Of a stretch of DNA of 64,000 nucleotides, positions 56,291 through 64,000 are shown in pieces. The notes beneath the pieces are model-generated. The model did no database searches, had not been told where the DNA came from, and saw nothing but the letters and a program-made list of their open reading frames with translations. Source of the DNA: Saxidomus purpurata (lineage: Eukaryota; Mollusca; Bivalvia; Venerida; Veneridae). The stretch spans positions 58,333,740-58,397,739 of the forward strand of contig JAFMSR010000002.1 in assembly GCA_022818135.1 (NCBI GenBank), read 5' to 3'. The stretch's first letter is position 1. The number at the start of each line of letters is the position of its first letter. The translations under genes and the position numbers were made by a program.

Positions 56291-57488
56291 CTCGTATTCT
56301 TTAACACGGAAGCATACTCCCGTTCATGTAAATATGATCAAATAATTGATGTTCTCCAGGTATATAAAATCAAGGATTCACCTTTTACCGAGAAACGTAG
56401 TAAGCCTCTGTAAAGTCCCGAAAAGTCAACAAGTTATGACATAACACAACAAAACAGAAAGAAATGACCATCTAAACTTTGAATAATATTCGATACATTT
56501 GATCTACATGTATCTTCTTAATTTAGCATTATTTGTTTTATTATTTCACAGTGCTATATATATAAATAAGTTTACAGCCGTTGTGAGATGAGCTAGAGTA
56601 TACATGTATATACAAAATAATACAACGGCCTAAACGAAAGACATGATTATATCGATGCTGGTTGCACGTTGGTAACGCAGCCGAACATCATTCAGAATGT
56701 TTTTCATGGTGTATAACTATCGAAATAACATTTAAAAAGAACTTTATCGTCATAGCTATCTCGTGGCAGAAATATGCCACTACAACGGTATAATATCTGA
56801 TTTCAATCAAGGCACGGAAAAGTCCTGCTAATCTGAGATCAGCGGTCGGAAATCGAAAAAAGTCGTTACGAATGCGTTTATGAGGATGCTACGTACGACA
56901 CTATTTCACTAACTCTATGGTTCCCGTTATGTCTTATGCTGTATTTTTTATCACCCTGGAGCACGCAGTGACCTCTCCCATCACTCGTCATCTATCGTGC
57001 GTCTGTCATCCGTCCGTCTGTCAAATAGTTCATCCCACTTCCGCGGCATCTCCTATTAACTAAATGATAAATTTTATTCAACTTTACAGTGATGTTTTGG
57101 TGGTTTTATTTGATATGCATTCCATCATTGCAGTTATTTTGTTGTTGCGGCAATAAAAGGAAAGCATTATAATCATGTTGTCCGAAAGTCGAATACTTTG
57201 GACAGTTTTTTTAACTGCAAAAACTTGATAGTATTTTACTTTGTAAATATTTGATGGCAGATACAAATGTTATAAATAAAGATAATTTCTGAAACTTCAA
57301 ACAGTTCCTAAAATCCAGGAGCATCCTACTTGCAGGTGACTTTAATTTTAATTCAATTTTGAATAACATGTACAGTGTCTGAATTGTTGTTTAAAACTGG
57401 TCAAAATAGCACCTTTGTGGAAAGAATGAAAGTCGGACTTGGCTTTTATTTGAGCAAAATTTACCAAATTTAATATTAGTTCTGGATT

Positions 57489-57543
57489 ATAACATAACAT
57501 AACATAACATAACATGACATGACATACCATCACATAACATAAC
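57489..57543. repeat. ATAACAT-type microsatellite
   Basis: Tandem 'aacat' pentamers with 'gacat' variants over about 55 bases. Confidence 0.9.
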
Positions 57544-57637
57544 TATTTTATTCGGCATTAACTGTAACATACATATTTATAAATGCAGGATATAGTGTTT
57601 TAGTATACATGTATATGCATGGAGGTGTCGACCGTCT

Positions 57638-57780
57638 CAGTGGTTAAGTTTTCAATCAAGTAGATTGCCAGTTGCTGTAATCTCTGAGATAACGTGTTAG
57701 AACAAGTGCTTGGATCCCAGGTAAGAACGGGCAATATGGGAACCGGTTGCAAATACGGTCGTCTTAATGCGATGTAACTA
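57638..57780 (+). repeat. Possible tRNA-derived SINE relic
   Basis: 'gaccgtctcagtggttaag' resembles a tRNA A box, and 'gtgcttggatcccaggtaag' a poor B-box region about 80 bases later. No clear body or tail. Confidence 0.3.
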
Positions 57781-59420
57781 AAGCACTATTCGAAGCGTAT
57801 TACGTTCGATTTTGTATATCGGCCGAGTGGGGAGCGGAAAACCGCAATACCCACTTAATCGTCATAGGAGACTTATATCAAACCCGGATCTACAATGCAT
57901 GTTTGCGGTAAAGGATACAATACAGAATCTGGGACGGCTAACAGGTAGTGTTTATATAATGATATATATAAAGGATATGGGTTTGGGTATAAACATCGCA
58001 CCATCTTCTATAAAATGAGGTATGACACGGGTATTAATGTCATATACCTTTGGATACTTGTACCATTTGTGGGCAGAAAAACATCATTATCTAAGCACAA
58101 AGCATCCTGCAGTTTTATGCAAACATCATTACAATTTGATTCGTACCGATACCAGTCAGTACACCTTTTGAACCACAATAAAACTTCACTGATCATGGCT
58201 AAAATTCTGTTTGAATGGTTTGAAAAGAAAAACAGGATACGTGTCAAGTTTTATAAATTACTTGATAAAGTAACAATACAAAAACGGAAAAACAGTTTTA
58301 ATTGCACGCCACATTTTCAAAAGTTTGATGATTACATGTAATGAAAGTAATTTGACAGTATCTTGTAAAATTGAAGGCTCATTTTATGGGTTATATCATT
58401 ACTGCCTTTTGCTATAACACATGGCCCATTTTGAAAGGAGATTTCTTATTCGTGGGTCGATTGGTTATAATCATTCGGTGCTAGTAAGGGTCGTCAGGAT
58501 AGGTTCCGAAGCATTTAAGACTTGAGAGTGGTGAAACTGTTTGAAACAGTTTGAGGAGACGAACACTTGGCTAGGAATTAGTAAGTTGGTATAGTATTCT
58601 TCCATAAATATATAGGTAAAAACGAGGGATTGAGAAATTGCTTGTTCCATCCTTTAAAATATTGAGTTTTCGGAGTTACGTATGAAAAATAAGTCCAGTG
58701 ATCATTTGACATTTTACCCGTGTACGTAAACGATCACTTTATTTAACTATTTCAGAAAAGTGTTGTCACTTTTTCGCGTTGACAGTGATATTATTCAAGA
58801 GCGCTTATTGAAAATTTAAGGCGAACACATCCTATTTTTATTCACTTTTTCAGTTATAAGTATCAAAAACAGTAAACTGTCACACTACAAAATCTTTCAC
58901 CGTCTACTTTGTTATTCGAAATGCCAAAATGCATGGAGCAGATAAAAATGACGTTTCGACGTTTTCATTTGCTTTTCGACGGAAATGTAATACTTTTTTT
59001 AACTAAAGTGTAATAGTTGGTAAATCGATTGATAGAATATTTTGCAAGTATTATAGCGAACTTATTGAAATATGTGAAAATAAAAAGTGGGTCCACAAAA
59101 TGACAAAATAACATAACAATAACCACATTAAGGCGTGCTTCCGGTACGTTGTCGCCAGATTAGAGTAAATGACGCCACGGGACGTCATGTGAATAAAGCG
59201 CTACCATGCAGCGCAGATGGGCCAATATACGCATGTACCAATTTCAAACAAGTGACAACTTTTATTACTGACGAAAGGTAATGACCTACCTAAACGTTAC
59301 AAAAAAGCACAATTTTGGGATGCAATAGCATCACCATATTAACTTTGGTGAGAGACTTGGTCTACGGAAACGATTCAAACCATTTGTCACTTACAGTGAT
59401 ATTGCTTAAACATTAGTTGG

Positions 59421-59607
59421 AGTTGCCGGAGCGGTTAAGGTCGTTGACCTAATCCAGAGGTTCTGGGTTCTGATTTCAGGCGGGAAGTTGGACAGTGTGC
59501 AACGCATGTTTCCCTCGTGAAATTAAGGCATCATCGTTGCCTGAAAACTAGCCAATTCTAGCTATCTAAAGAGGCCGTAAACTGAATATGAATAATATGA
59601 ATATGAA
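59421..59607 (+). repeat. tRNA-derived SINE with ATATGAA tail
   Basis: The head 'gttgccggagcggttaagg', 'tcgttgacctaatccagagg' and 'ttctgggttctgatttc' follows a Ser/Leu-type tRNA with A and B boxes. The body ends 'ccaattctagctatctaaag' and 'aggccgtaaactg', followed by 'gaatatgaataatatgaata' as a simple-repeat tail. Complete enough to be a recent insertion. Confidence 0.65.
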
Positions 59608-59637
59608 CAAATTTATGAAATAGAAATAGGGTCTTAC

Positions 59638-59907
59638 CGTCAATTTTTTCACAAACAGCAATTACATTAAGATTTTGTAACGTTGAAACTTGTGTTACGT
59701 CGAATGACGTTTGGGCTACTTCAATGATGCACGCGATGCAAATATTTACTTCTACCGCATTTTGTAGAAATATTTCACGGAAAGACCTCTTTTTTATTTC
59801 ATAAACTTGTTCGGAATTTTTTCCTAGCAAAAAGACTGCGTAAGTCGTTAGTAAAATTAATCGTTTTTCGTCGACCAAATCGTTCACCGAAGCTCGTATG
59901 GTACACT
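59638..59907 (-). CDS. Candidate exon of an unrecognised gene inside the right arm
   Basis: An open minus-strand frame of about 90 codons runs from ACCTTAG to a perfect donor GACG/GTAAGA. The peptide reads CTIRASVNDLVDEKRLILLT, then TYAVFLLGKNSEQVYEIKKR, FLQNAVEVNICIACIIEVAQ. No ATG starts it (only TTG upstream), so it would be an internal exon. It lies wholly in the part absent from the left arm. No family recognised. Confidence 0.3.
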
Positions 59908-60354
59908 CTAAGGTCAAAGAATTACATTTTTAAAACATTTAACGCCCATCATAGTGACATTTTATGACATTTCCGATTGACAACACTGACTTATATCATT
60001 CTGTTTCCCTTGTCAAGAGTATCCGAATGTTGCTTTTGTAATTAATGCAGCGAACAAAATAAGCCATTTTTATCAGATACTCTAATTTTTCATAATTGTA
60101 CGAAACAGCCTTTTGCTAAACAAAAAGGAATATAAAAGATCTGAATCGTACAAAATGAAGGAGAGGTGTCCTTGTATATGAATACAAATATCAGGGCAAT
60201 ACGATATCTTTACTTTGACCATTATTACGTCGACCGACGTCAAAGAAGACTGGCAAACCACCTTAATAAGCACTCTATTCACCGAATTGCGGTAGCATAA
60301 CAAAGCATCTTAAAAACCAGCTATACCGGCTGAGGCCGATGCGGCGTTGTTGTA

Positions 60355-60600
60355 TTTCCCAGTTTTATGACCCTCCCGCCTTTTACGAGGCGTGGTGGGG
60401 ACATACAGCTTTACATGGTGGAGGAAGACCCCGCGTGCCCTCCGGGCAATTTTCAGGCCGGTGGGCGCCGGGTAGAACAACCGACGTTCCGCAAGCCAGC
60501 TGGTTAGTCCCTACATGAAAGATCTTGACCGTGAGCCTCGGTGGCGTAATGATAGCGCGTTGCTTATTAAAGCGGATAAGTCTCACCAAGGGATATTGTT
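60355..60600. repeat. GC-rich SINE fragments (molluscan Meta-type) with a tRNA-like head
   Basis: 'catggtggaggaagaccccg', 'gccggtgggcgccgggtaga' and 'ccgcaagccagctggttag' resemble a domain widespread in bivalve SINEs. A second piece, 'gcctcggtggcgtaatgata' followed by 'gcgcgttgct', looks like a tRNA head on the plus strand. The two pieces do not form one intact element. The 68-codon minus ORF over them is an artefact of GC-rich sequence. Confidence 0.5.
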
Positions 60601-61779
60601 TCGCCGCATCAAACCTTGCAAATAGAAACAGATGACCTAGTGGAATGGGGATACATAAAGGAATCCTTTGGCAACTTGAAACCCCGGAACTTGCAAAGTA
60701 TACGGTAGAACATACTTAGAACATAGATAACGAAACCCTTGTTTTAAAGGTGCATGGATTTTTGTTTAGAACATGTTTTAGATCTAAATCTTTGTTACCT
60801 AGGTATCATGCTTCAAGTATTTCAACAGGCTTGAGTTTTATTTTTCAAGATTTTTCCCAGATTTGTTGAGATAGTACCTTTAACAGCCTCGTAACTTGTG
60901 ACATCGCATTATGTTACGCATACATGTATATAATTATTAATTTACCTTCTGTAAAAAAGTAGTGTAAGCATTCTTGGAACTTAAAGTAACGGTGATTGTG
61001 TCCGAAATTTTAGAAGAAACATCATTTTGTTATTGCATCCTACATGTTGCACTAATTTCGTAATAGCATAGGCTCGCGGGCTCATTACGAAAAAATGCTA
61101 TTGACGGTAAAATAGTTCATTTTCTGGAGTGCAAGATTGTAAAAAGGCAATTCATACGGGGAAAAGCACAATGTCTTGATGCCACCCTGAAAGTGATGTC
61201 ACATTTCTTAACCTTCTTTATGTCACCTATATGTCACTCATATATACCTCCAAAATAGGCGAAACGGGTGGGGTAGTGAAGTGGTTTTATTACTTGTGAC
61301 GCTCCTCGTCGTTAGAAATATTCAAATGAGTATATTGTTGAAGAGACATCTTTCTGTGGATTTGGGGTATTTGGTCACTTTTCAGGCGTTTAGCAGAAAA
61401 AGTAAACAATTATATCACAAGGGCATAAAATATGCAAATCGGTTGGGGGAAAGTCCTATGTTTTCGACCAGTGACGCCTATGACAATAAGATGTTGTTCG
61501 AATTTAAGGGCCATAACTCCCGAACACGTGAGCAAATCCATTTTTTCTTTCTGCACAACTAGGCATCGGTAGTAGTAATCCCTGAAAGTTTGAATCAATG
61601 CCGTCCAATAATGAATGAAGATTTGCGGTCACAAAAAAATGTTGCAAGTTCGCACACACGGACGCACGCACGGACGGGTGACATTACCATATTCTCCTCC
61701 GACGCCCATCGGTGGGGATAATTATGCTGTGGAAAGAGCACTTACATGGGTTAGGTTATTGATTGGGTTAGGGGTCATG
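60601..61779. other. No gene recognised; HINE-like fragment near 61430-61720
   Basis: 'gggccataactcccgaacac', 'gcacacacggacgcacgcac' and 'ggacgggtgacattaccata' form one monomer plus an ACGG-like run and right end. ORF 61281-61562 (93 codons) crosses the start of it and is not supported. Confidence 0.45.
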
Positions 61780-61985
61780 ATTCCAAGGGAATGACAATTC
61801 TATGTGAGGGTCATTTTTCACGTGTGGGGAGTCATAGCGATAAGACCCCCGGTCATAATATTACGACCGGGAGTCATTGTTCTATATAAAATAATGACCG
61901 GGGGTCATTATTCCATGGGGGGTCAGTTTAGAATGTTACACCGGCCAAAATTCCTTGTCCATCAGGGGTCATAGTAAGACGGCTT
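61780..61985. repeat. GACC/GGTC palindrome block, right copy
   Basis: Reads 'gacccccggtcataatatta', 'cgaccgggagtcattg', 'aataatgaccgggggtcatt' and 'agaatgttacaccggcc'. The last 75 bases are the near-perfect inverse of 53415-53492, making the two blocks the outer ends of an 8.5 kb inverted structure centred on the large inverted repeat. Confidence 0.7.
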
Positions 61986-63740
61986 GCCTCTAAAAAAGGG
62001 CGGGGGAAGGGGTGTCATTTTAGAGAAAAATGCCTTCCATAGGTTGTTCAGGTAGTCATTCTAATACCTGAGTGGTGTTAATGGTTTATCCAAGGCTCTA
62101 AAGGGTTTGTCAGAGAGATTTATGTGAAGTGCTTTCAATATAGGATAGTATATTTTCTGGAATAGTCACAGGAAGCTGATATTTTGTCAAAAAATAAAAA
62201 TGATCACCTAATCTTGCGAAACAATCACCCCTTTACAATTTAATCGGGTGCGTAGAATGACTGAAAGACTGAAAAAGAACCGAAAAACTGCTAAAGTTTA
62301 CAAAACAACTTCAAAGATAATGTACGATTTATAACATATCAATAACTGAAGGAATTTGTAGAAGTCAACAATTTTTGTCTGTGTGCTGCATCCAATATAA
62401 AAACGAGTGCTAATCCAGAAAGTTTACGATATACACAACAGTTATTATTTCATCCGTATGCTACGACCGGATGTAAACATAATGTTTGCACAGAGTAAGC
62501 GCGGGCTTTAACCCAACCCAGATATCAAATTTATTCCATAGTTTTGAACCCGCTTACAGGGCATGCGTAGGTATTTAATAATAGAGGTGTGCGGGAGTAT
62601 GACAAGATAACATTTATAAATTAAATCTCACCAGTAGAACTACCAATTGGTAACGACTACTTTCGGTTTAGAAAATGTTAAGGATCACTTATAAATCAAT
62701 ACAGTGTAGTATTATTCAAAATATTATCATTTTGTAGTGGGTGATGACTTAAGTATTGTTTTATTACTTTATTTATACATTGACTGTTTATGAATTTGAA
62801 ATAAAAAAAAACAATAATCTTCGACGGAGAATTGAACTCTGATCTCCCGCATGTCAATGGGGAAACATAGCATTGCGCTACGAAGGATTTATGTTACGTT
62901 TGTTTGTAATTGTGCTTATTAGGTCCACCATCCTCTAAAGAGGCTATAATCGTTACGACCCGTTTTATGTTACGTAGGTGTATAAAGTCGTATTTATCCG
63001 AAACAGTCATTCATTCAGGAATGATGGTACAATTTTATGTAAACAAATGAATTTAACTTCCCGAACACTCTAGATTAAAAAAGTGGACACACCATAAATT
63101 TGGTAGTTTCGTGAAGTATATTCAAATATCTGTTAGAAAAAAAATGTCAGCGTGTTCAAAAAAATTTTCAAAGTTGGTTTAAAACGTTATCTTCAGTCGC
63201 TACCCGGCGACAGAATCTCCAGTTGCTCCGATGAATTTCTGAACTTTTATAAGGCTCGTAATCATCAGTCAGTTGTTATCATATTTCTTTTATTTTATTT
63301 ATCATTTAATATTCAATCAATAATTTTAACAATAAAGTTTTCTTACATTGAAGAAAACTGTTAAACATGGTGAGCTTTGCAAACGGACAAGATACAACAA
63401 ATTTTTATTTCAAGTCGGCATGGTAAAACATGATAACATTAGCTATGTATAGCTATTAACAGACAGTAACAGCTATACATGTGTTGATTTGCACAGTGCA
63501 ATAGGGCGCTTACCGTAATTCTAATTTGGTGGTTCATTTGCATAATTTATTCATAAACGCAGGAGCATAGAACTTTGTTAGTGTGCGGTCTTTTTACATA
63601 CAAGTTTTGTAATACAATATTTACAAATTTCTTCATTAAAACCGTAAGTAATATATACTCTTTAAAAAAAGTTGGTTTGGTCTTTATCAACTGTTTTTTC
63701 AGTCTTTTTCGGCCATTCTATTCACCGAATCTAAACAATG
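61986..63740. other. No gene recognised; tRNA-like relic inside
   Basis: AT-rich sequence. ORF 63152-63364 and the 5' part of 63575-63946 have no splice or family support. Confidence 0.4.
62822..62890 (-). repeat. tRNA-like relic
   Basis: On the minus strand CTTCGTAGCGCAATGCTATG begins and ATTCTCCGTCGAAG ends a 67-69 base unit. The first five bases pair with the last five (CTTCG/CGAAG), and a T-arm-like AGAGTTCAATTCTCC is present. The anticodon arm does not fold properly, so it is probably a pseudogene or SINE head, not a working tRNA. Confidence 0.4.
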
Positions 63741-63747
63741 CAACGGT

Positions 63748-63850
63748 ATACGACAATACATCGACAGACAACTCATCGACACGACAAATCACCGACACGA
63801 CAATAGACCGACACAACAACTCATCGAAAGACAACTCATCGAAATGTCGC
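63748..63850. repeat. Degenerate short tandem repeat (~13-14 bp)
   Basis: Units of the type 'catcgacacgacaa', 'caccgacacgacaa' and 'catcgaaagacaact' repeat about seven times. It lies in frame in the 123-codon ORF at 63575-63946 and explains that ORF's Asp/Ser/Thr-rich tail. Confidence 0.7.
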
Positions 63851-63861
63851 GTCAGTCTATT

Positions 63862-64000
63862 GCCGCACTGCGGTAATTTGAATGGTTATGTTGAATCACA
63901 AAGATCTAATCAGACATCTTCGCCAACGTTTCAAAAAGTACTTTAGTTTTTCTGTTGTCGCACTGCGGTAATTTGAATGGTTATGTTGAATCACAAAGAT
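63862..64000. repeat. Direct repeat, 42 bp or longer, running off the window
   Basis: 'cgcactgcggtaatttgaat' and the next 22 bases occur at 63863 and again from 63959 to the window end, about 96 bp apart and identical as far as visible. This is the start of a tandem array or the repeat of a longer element beyond 64000. Confidence 0.85.

Larger units (their letters stand above)
56291..58739. other. Spacer between the inverted-repeat arms
   Basis: No gene recognised. It holds a truncated HINE-like piece (56950-57060, 'catccgtccgtctgtc'), an ATAACAT microsatellite (57489-57543) and a tRNA-like relic (57638-57780). ORF 58015-58341 (108 codons, plus) contains many Lys/Asn/Phe codons typical of AT-rich chance frames and has no family match. 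Confidence 0.45.
58740..60262. repeat. Right arm of the large inverted repeat
   Basis: In reverse complement it follows the left arm from 'tttgccagtcttctttgacg' (60255) to 'gaataatatcactgtcaacg' (about 58797). Compared with the left arm it has about 650 extra bases (59285-59935), carrying a SINE and an exon-like ORF. The minus-strand ORF 60082-60303 lies in the arm; the equivalent frame in the left arm is interrupted, so it is not a gene. Confidence 0.7.

Noticed and set aside
60082..60303. 73-codon minus-strand ORF as a gene
   Set aside because: It lies in the large inverted repeat, and the equivalent frame in the other arm is broken by an indel and stop.
62822..62890. Functional tRNA gene
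   Set aside because: Acceptor ends pair for five bases, but the anticodon stem does not form and no credible anticodon loop exists.
63575..63946. 123-codon ORF as a gene
   Set aside because: Its 3' half is a short tandem repeat in frame and its 5' half is Phe/Asn/Lys-rich AT sequence; the start is not an ATG in good context.

Overview
This window looks like nuclear DNA from a bivalve mollusc. It is AT-rich and gene-poor. The genes have short exons with GT/AG introns. More than a dozen blocks are built from ~70-180 bp tandem monomers, ACGG/GACG-type runs and terminal hairpins, which is the layout of the pearl/HINE (helentron-associated) elements known from bivalves. There are also tRNA-derived SINE relics. 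Two 500-base runs of N (33345-33844 and 51600-52099) are assembly gaps. No prokaryotic, CRISPR or operon-like structure is present.

Two protein-coding genes can be reconstructed with every splice phase consistent. (1) On the minus strand, 19174 to 8242, nine exons encode a 363-residue homologue of C17orf75/Njmu-R1, the small partner of the FAM91A1-WDR11 complex that captures AP-1 vesicles at the trans-Golgi. (2) On the plus strand, 26799 to 32243, seven exons encode the N-terminal part of MEIOB, the meiotic OB-fold single-strand-DNA-binding protein. I found no further MEIOB exons before the end of the window; at least one may lie in the gap at 33345-33844. The two genes are divergent, about 7.6 kb apart. 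No functional link between them is suggested. Several weaker exon-like ORFs (6340-6976, 20570, 40758, 43388-43740, 59638-59907) are reported as unresolved.

The rest is mostly a record of transposition. 1-3880: no gene seen. 3880-5345: tandem-monomer repeats. 5440-8241: probable 3' UTR of the C17orf75 gene, or a small unrecognised gene. 8242-19174: C17orf75, with introns full of monomer repeats, including a three-level nest at 10380-12925. 19341-21327: a TTAA-flanked MITE, a hammerhead-like core and foldback hairpins. 23400-25881: monomer repeats, the last an inverted copy of the innermost element of the 12 kb nest. 26.7-32.2 kb: MEIOB, with a TA-flanked MITE in intron 4. 32.3-40.1 kb: repeats, including a 1.85 kb element full of GTTCATGAAC palindromes. 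40.1-48.7 kb: mostly unexplained sequence with a SINE, a GC-rich block and a 180 bp foldback around a hammerhead-ribozyme-like core. 48.7-50.7 kb: a hAT-type element (8-bp target duplication) nested in a TA-flanked element with perfect 24-bp terminal repeats. 52.1 kb: a broken LINE reverse-transcriptase fragment. 53.3-62.0 kb: a large diverged inverted-repeat structure, flanked by blocks of GACC/GGTC palindromes. 62.0-64.0 kb: a tRNA-like relic and a direct repeat running off the end.

Many monomers carry the nonamer TCAAGGTCA, the consensus of the oestrogen-related-receptor/SF-1 half site. Family names rest on recalled sequences and visible structure; no database search was possible.
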